Shown here: in pieces, positions 8,237 through 16,564 of the stretch
Numbering within the stretch: position 1 is the stretch's first letter
Layout of the letters: the number at the start of each line of letters is the position of its first letter
Source of the DNA: Ornithinimicrobium murale
GTDB taxonomy: Bacteria > Actinomycetota > Actinomycetes > Actinomycetales > Dermatophilaceae
Assembly: GCF_003352835.1 (NCBI RefSeq)
Contig: NZ_QLVD01000019.1
Coordinates: 310,001-374,000, forward strand
Length of the DNA stretch: 64,000 bases
Direction of reading: 5' to 3'
Notes under the pieces: generated by a model
Told to the model about the DNA's origin: nothing
The model's input: only the letters and a program-made list of their open reading frames with translations
Databases searched by the model: none
Made by a program: the position numbers and the translations under genes

Positions 8237-8270
8237 CGGTCCGGCGCCCACCAACCAGGGCGCCGGACCG
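8237..8270 (+). terminator. hairpin, probable terminator
   Basis: A 13-bp perfect stem (CGGTCCGGCGCCC / GGGCGCCGGACCG) with an 8-nt loop directly after the stop of the 76-aa gene. No T-run follows, which is common in high-GC actinobacteria. Confidence 0.5.
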
Positions 8271-8358
8271 AAGGACACGACCCTGAGCGCCGTGTGAGTG
8301 GCCAGCCAGGTCCACTTCTGGGTCAAGGCTATCGCACGGGTGTCCAGCTTGGGCGTCC

Positions 8359-8375
8359 CGCACAGTAGGCAGGGC
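8359..8375 (+). promoter_or_regulatory. class II box before the Arr-like tagged gene
   Basis: CGCACAGTAG then GCAGGGC then ATG. Identical to the copies at 34308 and 52225. Confidence 0.65.
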
Positions 8376-8858
8376 ATGAGCACCAGTCCGAGCGCCGCTA
8401 CCGCCCGCGAGCAGAACCGGGACCCCTCCGGTCGCTTCGGGCACCAGTCGGCGGCAGAGTCTGACGTGCAGTTGGACGGACCGGACTGGCGCGACCGGCC
8501 AGTGGTCGTGCGCGGTCGTCGCTTCACGGTGGGCCAGGTCCGCGGCGGGAGGTTCTTCCACGGGACCATTGCGGCACTCGGTCCCGGCGAACGACTCAGC
8601 CCAGGTGCTGCACGCGCCAACCATGCGCAGTCCGATGCCGACACTGTCTCGATCACCTCCGATGAGGCCACCGCGCGGCACTGGGCTATCGAGGCGGCGC
8701 GTGCCAAGGGCCTGGATCCTGGACACGCGGTCGTCCTCGAGGTGGAGCCGGCGCCCGACCTGGATCCGTGGCGGGTCACGCTGGCTGAGCGCGGCACCTC
8801 CTTCGACGTGCTGGAGGCCAGGACCTCATCGGCGACAGTCATTGGTGCAGCACAGTGA
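8376..8858 (+). CDS. Arr-like ADP-ribosyltransferase with N-terminal tag
   Basis: The class II box ends at ATG 8376. Residues 11-30 are the shared tag (REQNRDPSGRFGHQSAAESD). The rest resembles rifampin ADP-ribosyltransferase (Arr): RFFHGT with the NAD-binding His (about residue 62), ALGPGERLSPG, VSITSDEATARHWA, then VVLEVEPAPDL. In Arr this small fold moves ADP-ribose from NAD to rifampicin; related ARTs modify proteins or nucleic acids. The target here cannot be read from sequence. Overlaps the tagged exonuclease gene (GTGA), so the two are co-translated. Confidence 0.65.
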   Translation: MSTSPSAATAREQNRDPSGRFGHQSAAESDVQLDGPDWRDRPVVVRGRRFTVGQVRGGRFFHGTIAALGPGERLSPGAARANHAQSDADTVSITSDEATARHWAIEAARAKGLDPGHAVVLEVEPAPDLDPWRVTLAERGTSFDVLEARTSSATVIGAAQ

Positions 8859-10144
8859 GCACGGACATCACCACCACAGCCACCGCTGCTCGGGAGCGGC
8901 ACCGGGACCCTGCCGGTCGCTTCGGGCGCCAGCCGGCAGCAGAGTCGGACACCGTCCTGGCCCAGCCCAGCACCGAACCGGTCGACGTCCCGGCCCACGT
9001 CCTGGACTTCGCCGCCCAGTCAGGCTGGGACACTGACCAGGTCCAGGCCATGTACGCCAGCAGTGTGCGCCGCGCGGCCGAGAAGGACCCACCGGAGGCG
9101 ACCAAGCTGGCTCGTCAGTGGAAGAGCTTCTGCACCGGCCGTGCCAGGAAGGCCCAGGACCGCGACCTGGCTGACGACTACACCGAACTTGCCGCCCACC
9201 CACCGGAGCCGGACGAGGCGATGGCGACGATGCGGATGAACGACCGGGAGCACCGTGCCCGCCGGTCCATGGACTCGATCACCGCCGACCTGTCCGCCAC
9301 CCGTGGTGTCTCCCGGCGCGAGTTCGACGACTACGTGGCCGCGGCCCGTGCCCAATACCAGGACACCCTGGCCGAGCTGCCCGATGACCAGCGCCCGTGC
9401 CCGCCGCAAGAGTGGGTGACCGGGCTGCGCAGCTGCTGGCCGCAACGGTCCCTCCCCGGCGACCCCGCAACCCTGTACGCGCTCTACCGCGCCGAAGCCG
9501 ACCCGGACGCCTTCCCTGCCCGGACCCGGTCGTTCGCGTCGGTCGACCTCGAGACCGCGGGACCGAACGGCAAGGAGGGTTTCGACCCGGTCCACGGCTG
9601 CATCATCGAGGTCGGGGTGGTCCGCTACGACGAGACCGGCTCCGTCACCGCCACCTACTCCCAGCTGGTCCATCCCATGCCCGCGGCGCAGGAGTCCTAC
9701 CGAACCGGGGCGGTCAACATCCATGGGATCACCTGGGATGACGTGGCGGACGCACCACCCTGGGAACAGGTGGCGCCGCAGACCAGTGCGGCGCTGTCCC
9801 GGGCGACCCTGGTGGCTCACAACGCCAAGTTCGAGAAGAAGTGGCTGGGCCACCACCTGCCCGGCTTCGACGAGAACACCCCGACGGTCGACACCCTGCT
9901 ACTGGCTCAACGCAACTACGGCAACCTCGAGTCCCACCAGTTGGGTGCGATGTGCGAGTACTTCGGAGTGGACTACACCGCAGGTCACCGGGCCGAGCAT
10001 GACGCACGGGTCGCGGCCGAGATGCTTTTCGCAGCTCGGGCAGACATCACCGACCGCTACACCGCCGACCCAGCCTTCGCTGGCCTGCCCGACCCTAGGA
10101 CTGGCGCAGGACCTGGGCACGCTCCATCTTCGCGGCACCCATGA
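8855..10144 (+). CDS. DEDDh 3'-5' exonuclease (DnaQ-like) with N-terminal tag
   Basis: Residues 13-32 carry the tag (RERHRDPAGRFGRQPAAESD). About 190 helical residues of unknown function follow. The exonuclease core starts near residue 226: FASVDLETAG (ExoI Asp231/Glu233), NIHGITWDDV, AHNAKFE (ExoII), VDTLLLAQ, and GHRAEHDA (ExoIII, His378 and Asp383). The usual ExoII Asp is a Glu here (FE for FD), which may alter activity. It removes nucleotides from 3' ends of DNA or RNA in the cytoplasm. GTG 8855 overlaps the upstream stop; a weak class II-like string (GCACAGTGAGCACGGACATC) also lies at the junction. Confidence 0.8.
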   Translation: MSTDITTTATAARERHRDPAGRFGRQPAAESDTVLAQPSTEPVDVPAHVLDFAAQSGWDTDQVQAMYASSVRRAAEKDPPEATKLARQWKSFCTGRARKAQDRDLADDYTELAAHPPEPDEAMATMRMNDREHRARRSMDSITADLSATRGVSRREFDDYVAAARAQYQDTLAELPDDQRPCPPQEWVTGLRSCWPQRSLPGDPATLYALYRAEADPDAFPARTRSFASVDLETAGPNGKEGFDPVHGCIIEVGVVRYDETGSVTATYSQLVHPMPAAQESYRTGAVNIHGITWDDVADAPPWEQVAPQTSAALSRATLVAHNAKFEKKWLGHHLPGFDENTPTVDTLLLAQRNYGNLESHQLGAMCEYFGVDYTAGHRAEHDARVAAEMLFAARADITDRYTADPAFAGLPDPRTGAGPGHAPSSRHP

Positions 10145-10217
10145 ACATCCGCAGGTCCTCCGCATCGATCCGCTCACGGGCCTCGCTGGCCAGGACGTCG
10201 GCGGACACCCGGTGCAC
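10095..10217 (-). CDS. possible small antisense-overlapping ORF or gene remnant
   Basis: The minus-strand frame reads HRVSADVLASEARERIDAED then LRMFMGAAKMERAQVLRQS with natural-looking composition. It overlaps the 3' end of the exonuclease gene by about 50 nt. A GTG near 10217 is the only start candidate, and there is no Shine-Dalgarno. It may be the surviving C-terminus of an older gene. Confidence 0.25.
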   Translation of the reverse strand: MHRVSADVLASEARERIDAEDLRMFMGAAKMERAQVLRQS

Positions 10218-10427
10218 ACGAGAGGGCCAGACCGGTTCGAGACATCGTGGCGACGTACGAGGGTTCAAAGAGTCCGAAGGTACGGGCCGTGAACGTGAAC
10301 GCCGTCTAGACGCCCGGGACCTGACGTGCCTGGCTGGCGAGCAGGTGACCCTGGACCCGGCGGAGGCGCTGGTCTGCCCCGCGGAGTACGTGGTGACCGA
10401 CCACTCCGGGCTTGCTAAGCCACCACC
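10218..10427. other. intergenic stretch with a possible degenerate coding remnant
   Basis: On the plus strand, 10307-10431 reads DARDLTCLAGEQVTLDPAEA then LVCPAEYVVTDHSGL without a stop or a start codon near its head, suggesting a decayed gene end. Otherwise nothing recognisable before the promoter at 10428. Confidence 0.25.
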
Positions 10428-10469
10428 TTGACAATAACACCTCAATACCCGGGTAATGATGTATGATGT
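10428..10469 (+). promoter_or_regulatory. sigma-A-type promoter before the gene at 10499
   Basis: TTGACA at 10428-10433, then an AT-rich stretch with TAATGAT (from 10454) and TATGAT (10462-10467) as -10 candidates. Spacings are 20 and 28 nt, so the match is imperfect. Unlike its neighbours, this gene has no class I-III box and does have a Shine-Dalgarno. Confidence 0.4.
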
Positions 10470-10498
10470 TGCCTCTACCGATAACGGAAGGGCAACCG

Positions 10499-11065
10499 AT
10501 GCCTAGCTTCATGGCCGTCCACCTCAAAGACTCCTACCCCACCCTCGCCAAAGACCTGACCGACCAGGTGACTGACGACGACATCACCGAGTCACTGGAG
10601 CACATCACCCTCGGAGTGTGGGCCAACGTGAGCGACACCCGAGCCAACGACACCGAGGGGGTCTTGGGGGTCTACAAGGGAGCCATCGTCTCCGCCTACC
10701 AGGTCACCGCGTGGGAGAGGAACCCCGAAGACGAACGGATCAGGTTCCACGGCCACGCCGACGACTCACGCGCACACCTGATCGGCACCACTGTCCAGGG
10801 CGGCCCCTGGGTGCGCGGGCAGTCCAACCCGACCCGCCAGGTCGATGTCCCGCCGACAGCCCCAGCAGCTGAGGGTGCTGCCGACCGGGCCGCCGTGGAC
10901 CTGATTCGAGCTGATGGCGACGGGCCTCTCGCTCCCAGGACAGCACGGTTCACCGGTGACGAGCTGTTGGAACGAGTCATGGTTCGCCGCGACACCCGCA
11001 ACGGCGGGATCATCGTGGAGGTTCCTTCCGGGACCCGCGTGGCGATCCACCCGACGAAGGAATGA
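10499..11065 (+). CDS. hypothetical protein, 188 aa
   Basis: The start is ATG 10499 with GGAAGGG upstream. An N-terminal domain (about 1-120) has WANVSDTRAND, VLGVYKGAIVSAYQVTAW and RIRFHGHA, suggesting a small beta-rich ligand-binding fold. The C-terminal segment ends VRRDTRNGGIIVEVPSGTRV. No family recognised. The only gene nearby with a conventional-looking promoter and ribosome-binding site, so it may be expressed under different conditions. Confidence 0.6.
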   Translation: MPSFMAVHLKDSYPTLAKDLTDQVTDDDITESLEHITLGVWANVSDTRANDTEGVLGVYKGAIVSAYQVTAWERNPEDERIRFHGHADDSRAHLIGTTVQGGPWVRGQSNPTRQVDVPPTAPAAEGAADRAAVDLIRADGDGPLAPRTARFTGDELLERVMVRRDTRNGGIIVEVPSGTRVAIHPTKE

Positions 11066-11129
11066 CCAGCTAGCCGTCGGGTCCCTAGTCGATCGGGGTG
11101 AGAGCCCCGGCCAGTGCCTGCCACTGGCC

Positions 11130-11372
11130 GTGCTCGTGCAGCCACCGCAGCACCAGTCCGGGGCTGGGTGGCTGCCACTGGTCAGCGCACTGGCCGGCTT
11201 CATCGTCCGCGCCCGGCTCATTAGTGGCTGGGAGCGGGACCGTGGGGACGCCATTTTCCACACCGTTGCCGACGAGGAGGCCAGCGCAGCGTGGCTCGGC
11301 AAGCGGTTCAAGTCTGGCCGCGGTCCCAAGCAGTGGGGCCTGGCACGGAACGACCTCATCAACAACAGCTAA
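11130..11372 (+). CDS. hypothetical protein, 80 aa
   Basis: The frame from GTG 11130 (or 11136) reads a short hydrophobic segment (GWLPLVSALAGFIVRARL) followed by a helical, basic part ending KSGRGPKQWGLARNDLINNS. The start is uncertain. It lies 17 nt before the next gene, which has its own Shine-Dalgarno. Unknown function. Confidence 0.45.
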   Translation: MLVQPPQHQSGAGWLPLVSALAGFIVRARLISGWERDRGDAIFHTVADEEASAAWLGKRFKSGRGPKQWGLARNDLINNS

Positions 11373-11389
11373 CCTACGAAAGGATCACC

Positions 11390-11908
11390 ATGCCTGCCAC
11401 CATCACCGTTCCCGAGATGATCGAGTACTCCTCCAATGCGGGGGTCACCATCTCGGTCAGCGAAGAGGCCAACGACCTGTATGCCATGGTCTCCCAGCCG
11501 GGCGAGCACATCGTCTATCTCGGCAAGGACGAGTCGGCCAGTCGTCGCCGTGCGGCCAACGAGAAGAAGTGGGCCGAACTCGATCCTGAGATCTTCGAGC
11601 TGTCCGGCATCATTGCCCTGCAGCGACGCAACAACACCCGGCACGCTCACCTGAGCCTGGACGGTTTCGACGCCGCTAAGGCCATCGAGGCGGGCAAGTT
11701 GTGGAATGTCGACATCCCTGAGCTGGCTGACCCCGACTTCGTCCTCACCACCGTGCTGGTCGAGCAGTTCCTGGTCCGGATCGCCGTCCGTCTCGGTGTC
11801 CCCATCGGCAACAGTCAGTTCGCGTCCCAGTGGGAGAGCCCCATCGGCAGCCTGCCTGACCGACTTGCCATCTGGGCAGTCACTGCTGACCCATTCCCGA
11901 CCGACTGA
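11390..11908 (+). CDS. GIY-YIG-like protein, 172 aa
   Basis: ATG 11390 follows a good Shine-Dalgarno (GAAAGGA). Residues 28-50 read NDLYAMVSQPGEHIVYLGKD. The Tyr, about 11 residues, then Tyr-Leu-Gly pattern, followed by SxxRRRxxNEKKW, is the arrangement of the GIY-YIG nuclease core (GIY, YIG, then Arg). Enzymes of this fold nick DNA using these Tyr and Arg residues plus a Glu later on. The match is partial, so a catalytically inactive relative is possible. Confidence 0.5.
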   Translation: MPATITVPEMIEYSSNAGVTISVSEEANDLYAMVSQPGEHIVYLGKDESASRRRAANEKKWAELDPEIFELSGIIALQRRNNTRHAHLSLDGFDAAKAIEAGKLWNVDIPELADPDFVLTTVLVEQFLVRIAVRLGVPIGNSQFASQWESPIGSLPDRLAIWAVTADPFPTD

Positions 11909-11962
11909 GACGGTCATCACCATCTCGGAGTCTCAGCCCAAGCCGGAGCCGCTCGCCTGATC

Positions 11963-11979
11963 CGCCACACCAGCATTTC
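11963..11979 (+). promoter_or_regulatory. class I box before the gene at 11980
   Basis: CGCCACACCA then GCATTTC then ATG, 54 nt after the stop of the upstream gene. Confidence 0.7.
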
Positions 11980-12597
11980 ATGAGCATCGACACGACACCC
12001 ACCGAGGAGTTGGTCCTTGAGCTGCTTGCTGCCCGGCACCGCCTTGGCGAGTCGATCTGGACCCTCGACCGCAACACCACCGTCACCAAGTCGTTGGAAT
12101 CTCTGTCTGGCAAGGGGCTGGTCTGGTTCAAATCCGGCATCGTCCAGGACACCTACCTGGCACGTCTGACCGACGCCGGCAGGGCCCGCCAACTGGACAC
12201 CGAGTACACGCCGCCTGGCAGAGCCCAGCGCCCCGCGGACGGCCCGACCCTAACTCCGAGCTCCAAGTACGCGGCCGAGCAAGAGTCGGTGTCCGTCGAC
12301 CGGCGCCTGGACGTGGCTGACGCGCCGTCGGTGACCGCAACCCTGGCGCCCCGGACGGACTTTGCACCGGCCGACATAGCCCTATGGGTGCGCCTCGACC
12401 TCGACGGCACCGGGCGCTGGTCAGCCCACCTGTGGGGTGCTGGCACCGACACAGGCCACGGACGTGAGTTCGCGCAGTTCGACGGGCCGGTCCGCGACGG
12501 CCAGATCGTCACCTACAACACCCCGCCGGAGTGGGTGCTCGCTGAGCTGGCCGACATGCTGACCGAGGCAACCGCCAAGGCCGAGCTGATTCGCTAG
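11980..12597 (+). CDS. winged-helix N-terminal protein, 205 aa
   Basis: Residues 6-70 look like a winged helix (EELVLELLAARHRLG, TVTKSLESLSGKGLVWF, YLARLTDAGRARQL), similar to MarR-type DNA-binding domains. The remainder (about 115-205) is a separate domain with GRWSAHLWGAGTDTG. It may be a DNA-binding regulator of this element, but the second domain is unrecognised. Start fixed by the class I box. Confidence 0.55.
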   Translation: MSIDTTPTEELVLELLAARHRLGESIWTLDRNTTVTKSLESLSGKGLVWFKSGIVQDTYLARLTDAGRARQLDTEYTPPGRAQRPADGPTLTPSSKYAAEQESVSVDRRLDVADAPSVTATLAPRTDFAPADIALWVRLDLDGTGRWSAHLWGAGTDTGHGREFAQFDGPVRDGQIVTYNTPPEWVLAELADMLTEATAKAELIR

Positions 12598-12599
12598 CA

Positions 12600-12616
12600 C
12601 GCCACACCAGCCGGAC
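12600..12616 (+). promoter_or_regulatory. class I box before the gene at 12617
   Basis: CGCCACACCA then GCCGGAC then ATG, 3 nt after the upstream stop codon. Confidence 0.7.
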
Positions 12617-13501
12617 ATGAACGATACTCTCACCCTCGTCTCGCACGCCGGTTCGCGCGGCCGAGCCCCCTACGGACCGACCGAGCACCCGGTGGTTGCC
12701 GGCGCAACCGAGCTGGTGACCTGGACACTTCCGGACCACTACACGTCCGACCCCATCGTCGCGACCCTGGTGGAGTTCGAGGGTCGACTCTGGATGCGGC
12801 AGCCGCTGGCCCAGGCCCTGGACGACGTCGAGGCTGACGGCGGGCTCGTCCGCTTCGATGGCGTGCCGCCCGATGACGGGTCCTGTCACCGCCCGGAGTT
12901 GCACTTCGACACAGAGCACAACTACCTGCCGTTTCGCTCTGGCATCCCACTGCTGTCGGTCACCACCGAGCGCAGTCTCTTCGGTACTGCCGGCCAGCGT
13001 GCCCATCTGCGGTTCTGGGAGGTCGAGTCCCCTGACTTCCCCTGGGCTGCTGTGAACAGTGAGCACCGTTCACGCACTGTCCGCGCCCCGGAGGGTCTGC
13101 CTGGCCCGGATCACCAGCGGGTCCTGCGCACCCTCTTCGAGTTTGACCAGATCCCAGAGGCTGCCCGCGCCCACCCGACTGTCCCCCGGGCCCGCATGTC
13201 CGTCACGATCCACGACGAGGCCGCGGCCCGGCAGCACCTGGACCCGGCGGTCATCCTGGCCCGACTTGCGGAGCGTCGCAAGGAGGACGCCGAAGTGGTG
13301 CAGCTCAAGCTCCTGGCCATGGCTGAGCGTGTCGGCCAGGTAATCGAGACCGGTCAGGCACCAGAGCACTACCGCCAGCCATCCTCGGGCACCGAGACGG
13401 TCTACGACCCCTTCGCCGTGTCCACCCGCGCGGTCGACGACTACCTGGCGGCCTCGGCCGTCCGTGACCTGTTCACCCGCCCGGCCAAGGAGATCATCTG
13501 A
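12617..13501 (+). CDS. hypothetical protein, 294 aa
   Basis: Start fixed by the class I box. Mixed alpha/beta protein; the middle has LHFDTEHNYLPFRSG and LRFWEVESPDFPW, and the C-terminal 100 residues are helical. No signal peptide or membrane segment. Its stop overlaps the next start by one base (TGATG), so it is coupled to the DUF2786 gene. No family recognised. Confidence 0.6.
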   Translation: MNDTLTLVSHAGSRGRAPYGPTEHPVVAGATELVTWTLPDHYTSDPIVATLVEFEGRLWMRQPLAQALDDVEADGGLVRFDGVPPDDGSCHRPELHFDTEHNYLPFRSGIPLLSVTTERSLFGTAGQRAHLRFWEVESPDFPWAAVNSEHRSRTVRAPEGLPGPDHQRVLRTLFEFDQIPEAARAHPTVPRARMSVTIHDEAAARQHLDPAVILARLAERRKEDAEVVQLKLLAMAERVGQVIETGQAPEHYRQPSSGTETVYDPFAVSTRAVDDYLAASAVRDLFTRPAKEII

Positions 13502-14232
13502 TGGCTACCGACAAGCAGACCCTGATCGCCCGGCTCCTGGCCAAAGCGGAGTCGACCACGCCCCACGAGGCTGAGGCACTGACCGCCGCCGCCGAGAAAC
13601 TGATGATCAGGCACAGCATCACTCAGGCGGAGATTGACGCCCGCCGGGCCAAGGACAGCGAGCCGGAACAGGTCGTCACCGCCGCAGTCGCCTTCACCGG
13701 GACCTACACCCTCGGGCTGTGGTCGATGGGCTGGCACGTCGTCCACGCGTTCGGCACGATGCGCACATTCCAGCGGCGCCGCGGCAACGAGCGCAAGCTG
13801 ATGATTGTCGGTTTCGAGTCAGACGTCTCGCAGGCCAAGCTGCTCGTCGAGTCACTGCACCTACAGGCCATCGTCGCCATGCGGGCATGGTGGAAGACCT
13901 ACGACGAGAAGGACTGGCTGACCGCCCACGAGAGCATGATGGCCCGCCGGCAGTTCATCGAGTCGTTCGGCGTCGGTGCCGGTGAGCGCATCCGGTCCAT
14001 GCAGGCCACGCAGGTAGCCGAGCAGTCAGACCCCGACAACACCGCGCTGGTTCTGCTGGACCGCCGGGCAAAGGTGGAGGACCAGACCGCTGAGTTCTTC
14101 GGCAAACTACCCAAGGGCCGCTCGTGGCAGGGGTCGTGGCATGGCCAGGATGAGGGACTGGCCGCTGGCCGGATCGCCAACACCGGTGGCAAGACCATCA
14201 CGGATGAGAGCGCCGTCCGAGCCATCGGGTGA
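13501..14232 (+). CDS. DUF2786 protein, 243 aa
   Basis: Residues 5-45 (LIARLLAKAESTTPHEAEAL, then AAEKLMIRHSI) are the hallmark of DUF2786, a short helical domain found in phage, plasmid and actinobacterial proteins. The C-terminal two thirds (RNERKLMIVGFESDVSQAKLLVESL-like) follow the usual companion domain. Molecular role unknown. Second gene of a two-gene unit. Confidence 0.8.
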   Translation: MATDKQTLIARLLAKAESTTPHEAEALTAAAEKLMIRHSITQAEIDARRAKDSEPEQVVTAAVAFTGTYTLGLWSMGWHVVHAFGTMRTFQRRRGNERKLMIVGFESDVSQAKLLVESLHLQAIVAMRAWWKTYDEKDWLTAHESMMARRQFIESFGVGAGERIRSMQATQVAEQSDPDNTALVLLDRRAKVEDQTAEFFGKLPKGRSWQGSWHGQDEGLAAGRIANTGGKTITDESAVRAIG

Positions 14233-14258
14233 GGGCCCCGTGGTGGAACCCTGCACGA

Positions 14259-14275
14259 CGCCACACCAGCAGTCC
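14259..14275 (+). promoter_or_regulatory. class I box before the gene at 14276
   Basis: CGCCACACCA then GCAGTCC then ATG. Begins 27 nt after the upstream stop and heads a five-gene overlapping chain (14276-16449). Confidence 0.7.
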
Positions 14276-14980
14276 ATGAGCACCGACACCTCGACCCAGA
14301 CCGCGACCGACCCTGCTGCTGGCCTGGCCGACCACCACTACCCGAAGGCCTACCGGCAGCTGCTCGGGTACGTCGATGGCCACGACATGACCGTGCTGCA
14401 CGAGGACGGGCTCTACCGGCACATCCGGTTCGCCACCCCCGGCACCAGCATCGGCTCCTTCGACCTGGTCACCTGGCCGGGCCACCTGGCAATATCTGGT
14501 GACCTCGGCTCGGGCTGGACGTTCCGGCGCGAGGAGGACATGTTCGCTTGGTTCGCCAACACCTACCGCGCCGGCTACATGGTCCCCGCCGGGCACATCA
14601 ACCCGTCGTACTGGTCGGAGAAACTTGCCGGGTCCCGTCGCGACTACGAAGGCTTCTCCGAGGACAAGTTCACCGCAGACGTCAACGCAATGGTGGATAG
14701 CGCCATCACCCGGCACGCCCTGGATGATGGTGACGCTGCTGAATTGCGTCAGGAGACTCAGGACGAGGTCCTGGACCACGCCCACTCCTACGACACCAAC
14801 AGTGCCTACGACGTGTTGTCCAGCTTCCGCCCCGAGGCCCTCGACTTCGGCGGCTCGCGTCCCACGCTGACCAACGACGTGGACCCCGAGGTCTGGGACG
14901 ACTGCGACCACCACTTCCTGATGGCCTGCCACGCCATCCTGTGGGGCGTCCGCAAGTACCTCACGGAGACATCGTCATGA
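14276..14980 (+). CDS. conserved phage/plasmid-type hypothetical protein, 234 aa
   Basis: Contains HIRFATPGTSIGSFDLVTWP, HLAISGDLGSGWTFRREEDM and YWSEKLAG, a pattern I associate with hypothetical proteins of actinophages and integrative elements. No catalytic motif visible. Acidic, soluble. Starts at the class I box and overlaps the next gene (ATGA). Confidence 0.65.
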   Translation: MSTDTSTQTATDPAAGLADHHYPKAYRQLLGYVDGHDMTVLHEDGLYRHIRFATPGTSIGSFDLVTWPGHLAISGDLGSGWTFRREEDMFAWFANTYRAGYMVPAGHINPSYWSEKLAGSRRDYEGFSEDKFTADVNAMVDSAITRHALDDGDAAELRQETQDEVLDHAHSYDTNSAYDVLSSFRPEALDFGGSRPTLTNDVDPEVWDDCDHHFLMACHAILWGVRKYLTETSS

Positions 14981-15231
14981 CCGGCCTGGAACTCGGCCTG
15001 CTCATCGTGTGTGGCTACCTGCTCGGTGCGGTGGTCATCCTGGCGTGGCACGCACGACTCAGCCCGCCTGACGTGGCCACCCTGGCGCTCTGGCCGGTGC
15101 TCATCCCAGTAGCTGCCGTCCTCCGGGTGGTCGCTGGCCTGCGGCGTACACCGAGCCCACCGAGCGGCCCGGTATTCACCAGCGGGGCCCAGCTCGCCGC
15201 GCACCTCGACACCGAACGGAAGGATTCGTGA
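14977..15231 (+). CDS. small membrane protein, 84 aa
   Basis: Two hydrophobic segments (about 3-24, GLELGLLIVCGYLLGAVVIL; and 33-52, VATLALWPVLIPVAAVLRVV), then a basic and polar tail. ATG 14977 overlaps the upstream TGA. Unknown function. Confidence 0.6.
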   Translation: MTGLELGLLIVCGYLLGAVVILAWHARLSPPDVATLALWPVLIPVAAVLRVVAGLRRTPSPPSGPVFTSGAQLAAHLDTERKDS

Positions 15232-15488
15232 TGAGCAGCAGCCGTCTGCAGCACCTCAAGAACTACCTCGACGACCCAACCATCGTGCGCAGCTTCGACG
15301 ACGGCGACGACGATCTAACTCTCGTGGCTGTGCCCTTGGACGACCTAGCGTGGCTGGTGGAGTCACTGGCGAAGGTAGAGGTCGTGCGGGCGGAGTACCA
15401 CCGGTCTTGCGATCCGGCACCGTTCACGTCCGAGCGTGCCCTGATCGAGCGCATCGACGCGGCCATGGCCCAGGAGGTGCCGTCGTGA
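15231..15488 (+). CDS. hypothetical protein, 85 aa
   Basis: Start at ATG 15231 (TGATG junction) or GTG 15228. Acidic; helical C-terminus (DDLAWLVESLAKVEVVRAEY). Short proteins with this layout (DDLxWLVESL, then ERLxxxI) are common in phage and plasmid gene trains. Unknown role. Confidence 0.6.
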   Translation: MSSSRLQHLKNYLDDPTIVRSFDDGDDDLTLVAVPLDDLAWLVESLAKVEVVRAEYHRSCDPAPFTSERALIERIDAAMAQEVPS

Positions 15489-15856
15489 ACTCCAAGGAGG
15501 AGAACACCGACTGGCAGGCCGGTGCCCTGGCCGCCGAGATGAGGGCGACTCGCCTGCACGCAGTCATCGAACAGGCTCAGGCGCTCCTGGCGAACGGACA
15601 GACGGAGCGCGGGCACGAGCGTCTAGGTCGCATCCTGCGCGGCGAGGAGCACACCCACATCACTCGAAACATTTACCCGCCTGGGAAGTGTCCTGCCTGC
15701 GACCGGTATCACGAGAAGCACAGCTCTTTCGACAGCCTGTTCGAGGCATTCCTGGCTGATGCCACCGATGAGGCCCTCCCGGAAATCGACGGGAACTTCG
15801 GCGGCCAGCGTCCCTCCACAGCCGAGGTCATATACCGCCACACCAATAAGCCATGA
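15485..15856 (+). CDS. hypothetical protein, 123 aa, with one Cys pair
   Basis: GTG 15485 overlaps the upstream stop (GTGA). The N-terminal half is helical; then PPGKCPACDRYHEKH gives a CxxC plus His, a possible zinc site. It ends in YRHTNKP because the class I box of the next gene overlaps its last codons. Confidence 0.6.
   Translation: MNSKEENTDWQAGALAAEMRATRLHAVIEQAQALLANGQTERGHERLGRILRGEEHTHITRNIYPPGKCPACDRYHEKHSSFDSLFEAFLADATDEALPEIDGNFGGQRPSTAEVIYRHTNKP
15836..15852 (+). promoter_or_regulatory. class I box before the gene at 15853
   Basis: CGCCACACCA then ATAAGCC then ATG, inside the 3' end of the upstream coding sequence. Confidence 0.7.
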
Positions 15857-16449
15857 ACGAGCCGACCTGCACCCTGACTGTGGATATGCTGCGCACTCAC
15901 AGCGGGAAGATCGAGGTCGAAGATGTCACCGTCGACCTCATCAGCTCGGCCGACCGACTGCCCACCCTGACAGCGCGGACGTACCACCTGTCCGGCGCCC
16001 GCGACCCGGACCACTGGGCGCTGCGGGATCTGCAGGTCGAGATGGCCGGTGTCGTCATCACTAACATCCAGGCTCGCCCCGGCTACACGAGCACCAGGGG
16101 CCGCGGCTTCCTCACTGATGTCCGCCGCTTCGAGCCCGGGTACCCACCACACATCGAGCTATCCGTCGAGCCGTGCGACCGGTGCAATGAGCTGCACCCG
16201 TGGTCGGAAGGCTTCCTGCCGCCGGTCGACGAGTCCGCCCCCATCGGTGTCGAGGTCGAGTTCGTGGTCCGGACACACACGCCCACCCAGGACCAGGCCG
16301 CCATCGACCGAGCCCGCAACGTCTCCCAGGCGCACATCGACCGCGGCCACGACCCGGAGTGCGACCAGGACGACGGCCCGTGCGAACGCTGCGCCAAGGC
16401 CCACGCCGGCAAGACCATCCTGATCGCCCTAGGAGACTCCGATGGCTGA
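15853..16449 (+). CDS. hypothetical protein with Cys/His clusters, 198 aa
   Basis: ATG 15853 overlaps the upstream stop (ATGA) and follows a class I box. The N-terminal domain is beta-rich; then VEPCDRCNELH and later HDPECDQDDGPCERC suggest a metal site. No family recognised. Confidence 0.6.
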   Translation: MNEPTCTLTVDMLRTHSGKIEVEDVTVDLISSADRLPTLTARTYHLSGARDPDHWALRDLQVEMAGVVITNIQARPGYTSTRGRGFLTDVRRFEPGYPPHIELSVEPCDRCNELHPWSEGFLPPVDESAPIGVEVEFVVRTHTPTQDQAAIDRARNVSQAHIDRGHDPECDQDDGPCERCAKAHAGKTILIALGDSDG

Positions 16450-16547
16450 GCACGCTGCCGTCCACCAGGCGCACGGCCGACTATTCATCATCACCGCGAC
16501 GATGGTGCTGCCGACCGGACCTGGGCCCAGAGCAGGAAGTTCGTCCC

Positions 16548-16564
16548 CGCCACACCAGCCTTGC
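16548..16564 (+). promoter_or_regulatory. class I box before the gene at 16565
   Basis: CGCCACACCA then GCCTTGC then ATG. It lies inside a frame that is also open from ATG 16442, so both a long and a short product are possible. Confidence 0.65.
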
